Counted from the first letter of the stretch, positions 1 to 7,436 are shown. The stretch: DNA of 7,534 nt from JAAYAN01 sp964437215 (GCA_964437215.1 CAYTFZ010000113.1:1-7534), one strand, 5' to 3'. Notes: generated by a model from the sequence alone, not told the origin. Translations and numbers: made by a program.

Positions 1-1678
1 ATTTGGAGGCGGTGCAAGATATCAGGCTCCGCTTTTCTACTTAAATGAAGACCCTTTTGAAACAATGAAAAAAATCCGCGAAGCTGTCGGTCCCGATGTA
101 GATCTTCAGATATTAACTCGCTCAGTTTCGGGTGTTACTTTAACCGAACAATCAATTGAAAGTCTGCAGCTTCAGGCAAAACTTATGAAAGAGTACGGAA
201 CTACGTATGATCGTAATTTCGATTTTATGAATGACGTAAGAAATTTGGTTAAAACAGGTCAGCCTATTGTTGATGCAGGAATGCATCACCAAGTGTGTAT
301 TGCTATGATGGGACTCCCTTTTGAATCTGATACTGTTCACACTTCCGAGTACTATATAAATGTTGGAAAGCAGCTTTTAGAAAGCGATATACATATTGAC
401 AGTATTTGTCTTAAAGATGCAAGCGGAACAACTGACCCTAAAACAGTATATGATACTGCTGTCGGGCTGAAAAAAATAATGCCTTCCGGAATGAAATTAT
501 GGATGCATACTCACGATACTGCAAGTATGGCTGTTGCTTGTTATATGGCAGGTATTGCAGGCGGCGTTGACGGAGTTGATCTTTCGGTAAGACCAATGGC
601 AAGCGGTACAGTTCAGGCAGACGTACGTTCTCTTGCTCACGCTTTAAAAGGTACCGGATATTCGCTTGATATAGATGTTTCGCTGATGATGGAAATTGAA
701 AGGATGCTTACTGAAGGATTAAAAGACTATGAATTTAATCCTACAACAACTACTGCCGATGCTCGCGTGTTAGGATTTCCTATGCCGGGCGGAGCAATTG
801 GTCCGAATGTTCATATGATGCAAAAAGCCGGAATTCTTGACAAGTACAGTGAAGTTCTTGCTGAATTTCCTGTAGTAGTTGAAGCAGGCGGAGCTTGGAC
901 TTCAGTTACTCCCGGCAGCCAGCAATATTGGCTGCAGGCATTTAATAATGTAATGTTCGGAAGATGGGTTAAAATAGATCCTGGTTATGGAAAATCCGCT
1001 CTAGGTTATTTTGGAAGAACACCACTGCCTGCCGATCCTAAGGTATTGCAAATAGCAAGCGAACAGTTAAATCTGCCATTCTTCGACGGAGATCCGCTGG
1101 AAGCTGCTCCTAACAATATTGAAGTAGCAAAACAGGCCTTGCAGGAAAGAAATCTTCCAATCAACGATAAAAATATATTTTTAGTCCTTTCTGCTATGGT
1201 ACCTGGTAAAAAGATGGAAGCAAACGAAGGAATAAGATTTCTTCAAGGAAAAGGGAAGATTGATATTCCATTAAAGAAAAAGGAAGAACCTGTTGCTGAA
1301 GCTCCGGCAATTGCCGCGCAAGTTATTTCGGGACCTCAGACAACAAAATGCACGGTTAATGAAAAAGGCGTTGCCAGAACATTTACTGTTACAATTGAAC
1401 CTGCAGGAGATGGTTCTGCTCAAGCTGCTGATACAACTGTTCAAAGCCAGCCTGGAGAAATCTATAAGGTTTATTCCACATTTGCCGGTTCAGTTGATAT
1501 TGTTGATATTTTGGTTAAAGTCGGCGACAGAGTATCAAAAGGACAATCAATTGCACAGATTGAAGCTATGAAAGCCAAATTCGATATAAAATCGCAAAAA
1601 GACGGTGTAGTTCAGGAAATTTATGTTTCAATAGGTGATGAGGTTGATTCATCCCGACCAATAGCGGCTTTAAGATAA
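1..1678 (+). CDS. oadA: Oxaloacetate decarboxylase alpha-type subunit (carboxyltransferase plus biotin carrier), 5'-partial
   Basis: The reading frame is open from the window edge. The ATG at 65 is internal, because the 21 codons before it (FGGGARYQAPLFYLNEDPFET) match the strand-and-helix region after the family's first active-site motif; roughly 50 N-terminal residues are missing. Numbering from that ATG: the TIM-barrel carboxyltransferase core shows the probable carbamylated lysine K117 (CLKDASG), metal-binding H148 and H150 (HTHD) and the catalytic-type threonine T192 (PMASGT). The PYC/OADA conserved domain follows to about 405. A charged, Ala/Pro-containing linker runs from about 405 to 470, and a biotinyl domain from about 467 to 537 with biotin lysine K503. 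The protein likely transfers carboxylate from oxaloacetate to biotin in the cytoplasm, docked on the membrane beta subunit encoded next door. Oddities are ILTRSVSG where classical members have MLLRGQN, and AMKA in place of AMKM. A PycB-like pyruvate carboxylase subunit is the main alternative, but the adjacent pump subunit argues for a decarboxylase. Confidence 0.88.
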   Translation, partial: FGGGARYQAPLFYLNEDPFETMKKIREAVGPDVDLQILTRSVSGVTLTEQSIESLQLQAKLMKEYGTTYDRNFDFMNDVRNLVKTGQPIVDAGMHHQVCIAMMGLPFESDTVHTSEYYINVGKQLLESDIHIDSICLKDASGTTDPKTVYDTAVGLKKIMPSGMKLWMHTHDTASMAVACYMAGIAGGVDGVDLSVRPMASGTVQADVRSLAHALKGTGYSLDIDVSLMMEIERMLTEGLKDYEFNPTTTTADARVLGFPMPGGAIGPNVHMMQKAGILDKYSEVLAEFPVVVEAGGAWTSVTPGSQQYWLQAFNNVMFGRWVKIDPGYGKSALGYFGRTPLPADPKVLQIASEQLNLPFFDGDPLEAAPNNIEVAKQALQERNLPINDKNIFLVLSAMVPGKKMEANEGIRFLQGKGKIDIPLKKKEEPVAEAPAIAAQVISGPQTTKCTVNEKGVARTFTVTIEPAGDGSAQAADTTVQSQPGEIYKVYSTFAGSVDIVDILVKVGDRVSKGQSIAQIEAMKAKFDIKSQKDGVVQEIYVSIGDEVDSSRPIAALR

Positions 1679-1682
1679 GGGG
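1677..1682 (+). promoter_or_regulatory. Ribosome binding site bearing on the oadB start
   Basis: AAGGGG overlaps the oadA stop codon. It abuts the ATG at 1683 with no spacer but lies 6 nt before the in-frame ATG at 1689, a normal spacing. This favours 1689 as the real start, removing only two residues. Its position at the end of oadA suggests translational coupling of the two subunits. Confidence 0.5.
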
Positions 1683-2816
1683 ATGAATATGGATGCATTA
1701 TATAAATTATTTTTTGAGTCAGGGTTTACTAATATTGAATGGGGAAACCTTGTAATGTTTGCAGTTGCAGGAATACTTATATTTCTTGCAATAACAAAAG
1801 AGTACGAACCTTTATTATTAATACCAATAGGATTTGGAATTATATTGGCAAATTTGCCTAAAGGATTAATGGGTTCTTACGATGAAGGTATTATAGGACT
1901 TATATATCAATCGGGTATTAAAACTGAGTTGATGCCCCCTATTATATTTTTAGGTGTGGGAGTATTAACAGATTTCAGACCATTATTGGGAAGACCTTTA
2001 ACATTTTTACTCGGAGCTGCAGCTCAATTTGGTATTTTTACTGCTGCAATAGGTGCGGTTTATCTTTTCGGATTTAATATTAAAGAAGCAGCTGCTATTG
2101 GCATTATCGGCGGCGCTGATGGACCTACATCTATTTTTCTTGCAAGTAAACTTGCTCCTCACTTATTAGGACCTATTGCCGTTGCAGCATACAGTTATAT
2201 GTCTCTTGTTCCTATAATTCAGCCTCCTATTATGAAGTTTCTAACTACCAAAAAGGAAAGATCAATTGATATGCCTCAGACAAAACCTGTCTCGAAGACG
2301 GCTGTTATTATTTTTCCTATTGTTACTGGTGTTGTTGCCTCTTTGGCAATTCCTTCCTGCGCTCCGCTTGTTGGAATGCTTATGTTTGGAAATCTTATCA
2401 GAGAGTCGGGCGTGACTGAAAGACTGAGAAAAACTGCAGGTTCTGCCTTAATTGATATAGTAACAATATTTTTAGGAATAACCGTTGGCGCAACTATGGA
2501 CAGCCCGCATTTTGTGAACTTCCAGACATTAATGATTTTAGTAATGGGAGCAGTTGCATTTTCATTCAGTACTGCAGGCGGTGTTGTTTTTGCCAAGATA
2601 TTAAATATCTTCCTTAAAGAGGGCAAAAAAATGAACCCTTGCATTGGCGCTGCCGGTGTATCAGCAGTTCCAATGTCTGCCCGTGTCGTTCAAAAATTTG
2701 TTTCGGAACAGACTGAAGGTGAAGTTAATCCTTTAATGCAGGCAATGGGTCCGAATGTTGCCGGTGTTATCGGCTCGGCAGTTGTAGCGGGCGTATTTTT
2801 AAGTCTGCTAAGATAA
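1683..2816 (+). CDS. oadB: Na+-translocating decarboxylase beta subunit (oxaloacetate decarboxylase family)
   Basis: This is an integral membrane protein of 377 residues with many hydrophobic segments and a complete family signature. The beta subunit decarboxylates carboxybiotin presented by the alpha subunit and couples this to Na+ export. The residues studied in Klebsiella OadB (D203, Y229, N373, G377, S382, R389) align without gaps from D203 to Y229, and again within the N373-R389 block, to D146 (GGADGPT), Y172 (YSYMSLVP), N318 and G322 (NPCIG), S327 (GVSAVP) and R334. The pump is therefore predicted to be active. The C-terminus ends with the conserved GPNVAGVIGSA segment. The length is short, as for the compact members of the family. 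It starts 4 nt after the oadA stop and ends with tandem stops TAATAA. I draw the start at the first ATG; the second, at 1689, has the better ribosome-site spacing. Sequence alone cannot separate oxaloacetate from other decarboxylase beta subunits, but an OadA-type partner points to oxaloacetate, since methylmalonyl-CoA and glutaconyl-CoA enzymes use a different alpha subunit. Confidence 0.93.
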   Translation: MNMDALYKLFFESGFTNIEWGNLVMFAVAGILIFLAITKEYEPLLLIPIGFGIILANLPKGLMGSYDEGIIGLIYQSGIKTELMPPIIFLGVGVLTDFRPLLGRPLTFLLGAAAQFGIFTAAIGAVYLFGFNIKEAAAIGIIGGADGPTSIFLASKLAPHLLGPIAVAAYSYMSLVPIIQPPIMKFLTTKKERSIDMPQTKPVSKTAVIIFPIVTGVVASLAIPSCAPLVGMLMFGNLIRESGVTERLRKTAGSALIDIVTIFLGITVGATMDSPHFVNFQTLMILVMGAVAFSFSTAGGVVFAKILNIFLKEGKKMNPCIGAAGVSAVPMSARVVQKFVSEQTEGEVNPLMQAMGPNVAGVIGSAVVAGVFLSLLR

Positions 2817-2825
2817 TAAAAATTG

Positions 2826-2857
2826 AAACTGCCTCAATTACGAGGCAGTTTTTTTTT
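2826..2857 (+). terminator. Rho-independent terminator of the oadAB unit
   Basis: A 9-bp stem, AACTGCCTC at 2827-2835 paired with GAGGCAGTT at 2842-2850, encloses the 6-nt loop AATTAC. One further A-T pair is possible at the base. The T run spans 2849-2857. It begins about 10 nt after the oadB stop, so oadB is the last gene of its transcript and purL is separate. Confidence 0.93.
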
Positions 2858-2888
2858 ACCTTTCCTTAATTCATTAGCGCAAATTTCT

Positions 2889-2896
2889 TAAATTTG
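2889..2896 (+). promoter_or_regulatory. Candidate -7 promoter box for purL (TAnnTTTG type)
   Basis: TAAATTTG matches the TAnnTTTG -7 element known from Bacteroidetes housekeeping promoters. It lies about 33 nt before the purL ATG and downstream of the oadB terminator, where a promoter is needed. No good -33 TTTG was found at the usual 19-23 nt spacing; TTTC at 2861-2864 is the nearest match, 24 nt away. An AT-rich region yields such matches by chance. Confidence 0.3.
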
Positions 2897-2918
2897 AACA
2901 TTGAAAAATTAAGCTTAC

Positions 2919-2923
2919 CGGAG
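2919..2923 (+). promoter_or_regulatory. Ribosome binding site of purL
   Basis: CGGAG lies 6 nt before the ATG at 2930, a normal Shine-Dalgarno spacing. It supports that start, as does the immediate match of the protein N-terminus (RIFVEKKEGFNIEA) to the PurS-like domain of clade II enzymes. Confidence 0.6.
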
Positions 2924-2929
2924 TTATAA

Positions 2930-5900
2930 ATGATTCAGCAGATCAGAAGAATATTTGTAGAAAAAAAAGAAGGTTTTAACATTGAAGCCGAAAGTTTATT
3001 AAAGGATTTAAGAGAAAATTTAGGGATAAAATCTTTAATAAAATTACGGATTCTTTACAGGTATGATATTGCTGATATTTCGGATGAAGTATTTGAAATG
3101 GCGAAAAACACAATCTTTTCGGAACCGCCTGTTGATAATGTTTATCTCGAAAAAGTTGATTTCAGCGAAAAAGAAATTGTATACGGAGTTGAGTTTCTTC
3201 CGGGGCAGTTCGATCAACGAGCTGATTCAGCCGCGCAGGCAGTGCAGATACTTACTCATTCGGATAAACCTTTATTAAAATATGCGAAAATTATTTCCCT
3301 TTCGGGTAATCTTTTGCCTGAGGAAACAGAAAAAATTAAGAAATATACAATAAATCCCGTTGAAGCGCGCGAGGCATCGCTTAAAAAACCGGAAACCCTT
3401 GAAGATTCCATAAATGTACCCGGCAGCGTTGAAACGATTGATGAATTTATTGAAATGAAGGATTCGGAGTTGGAATCTTTGTTAAAAGAGCTTGCTTTTG
3501 CAATGGACTTGGATGATATAAAATTCTGTCAGAATTATTTCCGCCAAACTGAAAAAAGAAATCCCACATTAACAGAATTGAGAATTCTTGATACATATTG
3601 GAGCGATCATTGCCGGCATACAACATTTTTAACAAGAATAGAAAATGCTGAATTTTCCGGCGGTGAATATTCAAAATTTACAGAGAAAATATTTAACGAA
3701 TATCTTGATTCGAGAAAATATGTTTACGGGGATAGGGAAAAAGATATTTGTTTAATGGATATTGCAACAATTGCAATGAAAGAATTGAAGAAAAAAGGCA
3801 CTCTCGATAATCTTGACGAATCGGAGGAAATTAACGCCTGCAGTATTGAAGTTGATGCAGATGTAAACGGGCAAACCGAAAAATGGCTGGTAATGTTTAA
3901 AAATGAAACACATAACCACCCGACAGAAATTGAACCATTCGGTGGCGCTGCAACATGTTTGGGAGGCGCAATCCGCGATCCGCTTTCAGGAAGATCATAT
4001 GTTTATCAGGCTATGCGCGTAACCGGAAGCGGTGATCCGCGCACAAAAATTGAAGATACTATTGAAGGCAAGCTTCCGCAAAGAAAAATTTCAATCGGCG
4101 CCGCTCATGGATACAGTTCATACGGAAATCAAATAGGACTTGCTACCGGACAGGTTGCGGAAATTTATGATGAAGGTTATGTAGCCAAAAGGATGGAAAT
4201 AGGTGCTGTAATCGGCGCCGCGCCAAAAAATTATGTTATAAGGATGATACCTGAGCCGGGCGATATTGTTATTCTTTTAGGCGGTAGAACAGGACGCGAC
4301 GGATGCGGAGGAGCAACAGGATCTTCGAAAGCTCATACCGAAGAATCTCTTGTTACCTGCGGGGCAGAAGTGCAGAAAGGTAATCCTCCGGAAGAAAGAA
4401 AAATTCAGAGATTATTCCGCAAAAAAGAAGTTACAAGATTAATAAAAAGATGCAACGATTTTGGAGCAGGAGGCGTTTCTGTTGCAATTGGCGAACTTGC
4501 TGACGGATTGAAAATCAATCTTGATCTCATTCCAAAAAAATATGAAGGATTGGATGGTACTGAGCTTGCTATATCCGAAAGCCAGGAAAGAATGGCTGTG
4601 GTTGTTTCGCGTAAAGATGCAGAAACATTTATGAAGGAAGCCGGCAAGGAAAATCTGGAATCGACAATTGTTGCTGAAATTACTGAAGAAAAACGGATGC
4701 AGATGTTTTGGAAGGGCGATAAAATTGTTGATATTTCACGCGAATTTCTTAACAGCAACGGCGCCCCTAAATCTGCTGATATAAAGGTGTGCGAACCTTT
4801 AAATAATAATCCGTTAGACTATAAATCCGAAAATATTGAAATAACAGAAAAGTGGTATAAAACTTTATCAAAATTAAACGTAGCTTCGCAAAAAGGATTA
4901 GTTGAAAGGTTTGACGGATCAATAGGGGCAGGCTCTGTATTTATGCCTTTCGGCGGGAAATATCAGCTTTCGCCTATGGAAGTAATGGCTGCTAAACTTC
5001 CGGTTTTAGAAGGGGATACAAATACCGGTACAATTATGTCCTACGGATACAATCCCGATATTTCACGATGGAGCCCGTTTCACGGCGCTGTATATGCAAT
5101 TGTTGAATCGGTTTCGAAGATAGTTGCTGCCGGAGGAGATGCAGGCAGAATAAGACTTACCTTGCAAGAATATTTTGAAAGACTGGGAAAAGATCCTGAA
5201 AGATGGGGAAAACCATTTTCGGCTTTACTTGGCGCATATTATGCCCAAAAAAAACTTGGGATTCCTGCAATAGGCGGAAAGGACAGTATGTCTGGAACAT
5301 TTAAAGATCTTGACGTTCCGCCAACGCTTGTTTCTTTTGCAGTAGATACAGCGGATGTACGTAAATTGGTTTCAACAGAATTTAAAAAAGCATCGGGCAA
5401 AGTTATTAAAGTTGATATAAAAGCTGATAATTATTTTCTGCCTGATTTTGATGATCTTAAGAAAAAATACGCTGCCGTTAAAGAATTGATTTCAGGAGGG
5501 AAAGTTCTTTCGTCAAGCATTATTAAGGCAAACGGACTAGCAGAAACAATTTCGAAAATGTGCTTTGGAAATATGCTGGGATTTAAGTTTTCGGATAATG
5601 TAGAAGTTAAAGAATTATTTGCTCCATCTTACGGGTCGATTATTCTCGAAGTTGTCAATCCCGAAGAGATTAAAAATATCGAATTTAAAATTATTGGTGA
5701 AGTTACTGAAGCAGCAAAAATAGTTTATAAGAATTCTGTAATTGACTTAAAAGAAGCTCTTAAAAAATGGAGTTCGGTACTGGAAGATATTTTCCCGACT
5801 AAAACATCTGAAGAAAAAAATATTCCTCAGGATTACAGATATAATTCTGCTAAAAAGATAAAATCGCCTGTAAAAATAGCAAAACCGCGAGTTACAATTA

Positions 5901-6679
5901 CAACTTTTCCGGGGAACAACTGCGAATACGATACTGCCAGAGCTTTCAGCGAAGCTGGAGCTGTTGCCGACACTTTTATTTTCAGAAATCTTACTTCGCA
6001 ATGGATTGATGAATCGGTAAAAGAAATGGTTGATAAAATCAACAATTCGCAAATAATAATGATTCCCGGCGGATTCAGCGCGGGAGATGAGCCTGAAGGA
6101 TCGGGAAAATTTATTGCTACCGTTTTCCGTAATCCTGCCGTTAGCGAAGCAGTAATGAATTTGCTATACAAACGCGACGGACTTATGCTGGGAATTTGCA
6201 ACGGATTTCAGGCTTTAATCAAACTCGGACTTCTTCCTTACGGGGAAATAAGAGACATTCTTCCCGAAGACCCGACTTTAACTTTTAATAAAATTAATCG
6301 CCACGTTTCGTGTTTGATCCGGACAAAAATTGTATCAAATCTTTCTCCGTGGCTTTACGGGGCAGACATGGATGAAACCTATATGATAGCTGTTTCGCAC
6401 GGTGAAGGAAGATTTGTAGCAGGGAATGATGTTATAACGGGACTTATTAAAAACGGACAAGTAGCAACACAATACGTTGATTTTGAAGGAAAACCGAGCG
6501 GTGAAACTATGTTTAATCCCAACGGATCGTATGCGGCAATTGAAGGAATTACAAGTCCCGATGGAAGGGTTTTGGGGAAAATGGCGCACAACGAACGTTT
6601 CGGCAAAAATACATTCAGGAACATCCCGGGAGAAAAAGATCATAAACTGTTCATTTCGGGCGTTGAATATTTCAGCTGA
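2930..6679 (+). CDS. purL: Phosphoribosylformylglycinamidine synthase, single-chain large form with fused glutaminase
   Basis: The enzyme converts FGAR, glutamine and ATP to FGAM in cytoplasmic de novo purine synthesis. Its 1249 residues fit the large single-polypeptide form, which needs no separate PurS or PurQ. Domain order: PurS-like N-terminal domain (about 1-150, with LPGQFDQRADSAAQ at 90-103); linker with the conserved DTYWSDHCRHTTF at 221-233; first AIRS-type ATP-binding half (about 290-620, with ETHNHPTEIEPFGG at 326-339, GRTGRDGCGGATGSS at 452-466 and FGAGGVS at 511-517); second AIRS half (about 655-950, with SIGAGSVFMPFGGK at 664-677 and IGGKDSMSGT at 781-790); PurQ-like class I glutaminase (about 986-1249). 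The glutaminase triad is visible as C1090 in LGICNGFQ and H1220 with E1222 in MAHNERF; PGGFSAGDEP at 1046-1055 is the expected oxyanion region. The style is that of the clade II enzymes of Clostridia and relatives, rather than the E. coli type. No lesion is seen. It stands alone, with a terminator before it, no other pur gene beside it and no clear U-tract terminator after it. Confidence 0.97.
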   Translation: MIQQIRRIFVEKKEGFNIEAESLLKDLRENLGIKSLIKLRILYRYDIADISDEVFEMAKNTIFSEPPVDNVYLEKVDFSEKEIVYGVEFLPGQFDQRADSAAQAVQILTHSDKPLLKYAKIISLSGNLLPEETEKIKKYTINPVEAREASLKKPETLEDSINVPGSVETIDEFIEMKDSELESLLKELAFAMDLDDIKFCQNYFRQTEKRNPTLTELRILDTYWSDHCRHTTFLTRIENAEFSGGEYSKFTEKIFNEYLDSRKYVYGDREKDICLMDIATIAMKELKKKGTLDNLDESEEINACSIEVDADVNGQTEKWLVMFKNETHNHPTEIEPFGGAATCLGGAIRDPLSGRSYVYQAMRVTGSGDPRTKIEDTIEGKLPQRKISIGAAHGYSSYGNQIGLATGQVAEIYDEGYVAKRMEIGAVIGAAPKNYVIRMIPEPGDIVILLGGRTGRDGCGGATGSSKAHTEESLVTCGAEVQKGNPPEERKIQRLFRKKEVTRLIKRCNDFGAGGVSVAIGELADGLKINLDLIPKKYEGLDGTELAISESQERMAVVVSRKDAETFMKEAGKENLESTIVAEITEEKRMQMFWKGDKIVDISREFLNSNGAPKSADIKVCEPLNNNPLDYKSENIEITEKWYKTLSKLNVASQKGLVERFDGSIGAGSVFMPFGGKYQLSPMEVMAAKLPVLEGDTNTGTIMSYGYNPDISRWSPFHGAVYAIVESVSKIVAAGGDAGRIRLTLQEYFERLGKDPERWGKPFSALLGAYYAQKKLGIPAIGGKDSMSGTFKDLDVPPTLVSFAVDTADVRKLVSTEFKKASGKVIKVDIKADNYFLPDFDDLKKKYAAVKELISGGKVLSSSIIKANGLAETISKMCFGNMLGFKFSDNVEVKELFAPSYGSIILEVVNPEEIKNIEFKIIGEVTEAAKIVYKNSVIDLKEALKKWSSVLEDIFPTKTSEEKNIPQDYRYNSAKKIKSPVKIAKPRVTITTFPGNNCEYDTARAFSEAGAVADTFIFRNLTSQWIDESVKEMVDKINNSQIIMIPGGFSAGDEPEGSGKFIATVFRNPAVSEAVMNLLYKRDGLMLGICNGFQALIKLGLLPYGEIRDILPEDPTLTFNKINRHVSCLIRTKIVSNLSPWLYGADMDETYMIAVSHGEGRFVAGNDVITGLIKNGQVATQYVDFEGKPSGETMFNPNGSYAAIEGITSPDGRVLGKMAHNERFGKNTFRNIPGEKDHKLFISGVEYFS

Positions 6680-6680
6680 A

Positions 6681-6700
6681 AAATATTAGTATCAATATTT
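6681..6700. repeat. AT-only inverted repeat just after purL
   Basis: AAATATT and AATATTT form a perfect 7-bp inverted repeat around AGTATC, starting 1 nt after the purL stop. It holds only A-T pairs and has no following T run, so it is at best a weak end-of-transcript hairpin. Confidence 0.45.
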
Positions 6701-6802
6701 AAAACGCGAATTGAATTGCGCCAAATTGGTGTGCGGGAGGAATTGTTCCGGTAATTTAAGCAAGCATAGCTAGCCTTGTGGAAAACTGAAATGTTGTATA
6801 TC

Positions 6803-6836
6803 GTACGAAAATGAAAAGTAAAATATCATTTTGTAC
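6803..6836. repeat. Imperfect inverted repeat, 11 bp with one bulge
   Basis: GTACGAAAATGA at 6803-6814 pairs with TCATTTTGTAC at 6826-6836, leaving one bulged G at 6807 and an 11-nt A-rich loop. The bounding GTAC at both ends is symmetrical. It could be a stem-loop in the purL 3' RNA or a protein-binding site. No T run follows. Confidence 0.5.
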
Positions 6837-6838
6837 AT

Positions 6839-6855
6839 AATTACAAAACGTAATT
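6839..6855. repeat. Short perfect inverted repeat
   Basis: AATTAC and GTAATT form a 6-bp inverted repeat around AAAAC, directly after the preceding hairpin. This size is common by chance in AT-rich DNA. Confidence 0.3.
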
Positions 6856-6871
6856 GCAAAGTTGAAGAACT

Positions 6872-6944
6872 GTTGATAATTGAACGGATTGTTATTACGA
6901 TTTTCAATTAAATTGAAAACCGGTTCACAGGTTCAATTATCAAC
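6872..6944. repeat. Nested inverted repeat with perfect 14-bp arms
   Basis: GTTGATAATTGAAC at 6872-6885 is the exact reverse complement of GTTCAATTATCAAC at 6931-6944. Within the 45-nt interior lies a second palindrome, TTTTCAATT at 6901-6909 and AATTGAAAA at 6911-6919, around a single A. GGTTCA also occurs twice as a direct repeat (6922-6927 and 6930-6935), so alternative pairing of the arms is possible. A structured transcript end, a REP-like element or a small MITE remnant would all fit. There is no coding content and I could not identify a target-site duplication. Confidence 0.7.
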
Positions 6945-6981
6945 TCAAATCTGTCCATCCTTAAAATGTCTGATCACTTTT

Positions 6982-7368
6982 CTATTTATTCTTATTATCT
7001 AATAATAGAGAAACAATAAACGCAATGCCGAAAAGTGATTCAATTGTTATTGCAACAAAAATTGATGAATTATAATAGCCATTAATGAAGCCGGAAATTC
7101 CATTGAATGCCAACAGGAAAAACGTAATTAGCATTGAAATATTTATATAAGTCCTTGCTTTTGAAACAGGAATATTTCTTGAGAGAAACAGCAAAATCGC
7201 AAATCCGAACATGAATATGGAAACTCTTTTTGCAAGCACTATTGATGAAACATCGGGCAGAAGTCCCATATCGCGGATAAAATCCTGAGGAATAAAAACT
7301 AACTGAGCGCCTAAAAACACGAACAAAACTGCCGCGGCAACGCAAATGATTTTGAAAAACGATTTCAT
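6982..7368 (-). CDS. Small four-helix membrane protein of unknown function
   Basis: This 128-residue protein is very hydrophobic, with four likely membrane segments at about 6-26, 43-63, 74-95 and 101-123, short loops and a lysine-containing C-terminal tail (DNKNK). The first segment follows MKSFFK and could be read as an uncleaved signal anchor; no lipobox is seen. The layout (helix, IPQDFIRDMGLLPD loop, three more helices) resembles small four-helix inner-membrane families of the DUF4345 kind, but I cannot assign a family with confidence and propose no function. The start is supported by AAAGGA 8 nt upstream. The gene converges on purL across about 300 non-coding bases and has no visible operon partner. 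Confidence 0.82.
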   Translation of the reverse strand: MKSFFKIICVAAAVLFVFLGAQLVFIPQDFIRDMGLLPDVSSIVLAKRVSIFMFGFAILLFLSRNIPVSKARTYINISMLITFFLLAFNGISGFINGYYNSSIFVAITIESLFGIAFIVSLLLDNKNK

Positions 7369-7376
7369 AATTCCAA

Positions 7377-7382
7377 TCCTTT
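7377..7382 (-). promoter_or_regulatory. Ribosome binding site of the small membrane-protein gene
   Basis: Read on the minus strand, AAAGGA stands 8 nt before the ATG that ends at 7368. It is a good Shine-Dalgarno match and supports both the gene and its start. Confidence 0.65.
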
Positions 7383-7436
7383 AAACTTTGAGTTATTTTT
7401 TTGAATAGGGAAATATAAATAATGTACAATGTAAAA

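Larger units (their letters stand above)
6680..6981. other. Non-coding AT-rich region between convergent genes
   Basis: These 302 bases separate the purL stop from the stop of the minus-strand membrane-protein gene. I found no credible open reading frame, tRNA or recognised RNA family here. The region holds several inverted repeats, listed separately, and repeated TTCAATTA/TAATTGAA words. No hairpin is followed by a T run on either strand, so termination of both flanking genes is unexplained. Confidence 0.7.

Noticed and set aside
2276..2644. Minus-strand open frame of 122 codons opposite oadB
   Set aside because: It is fully covered by conserved oadB sequence, and its protein has no recognisable motif.
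2858..2929. Possible purine or other riboswitch before purL
   Set aside because: Only 72 nt separate the terminator from the start codon, and I see no paired helices or purine-aptamer core.
4405..4758. Minus-strand open frame of 117 codons inside purL, with similar frames at 5747-6052, 5833-6201, 6335-6643 and 6379-6624
   Set aside because: They lie opposite well-conserved purL domains, lack family resemblance and overlap one another, as expected for shadows of a long gene.
6762..6779. CAAG...CTTG around TAGCTAG as a hairpin or CTAG-rich site
   Set aside because: The stem is only 4 bp before mismatches; too weak to report.
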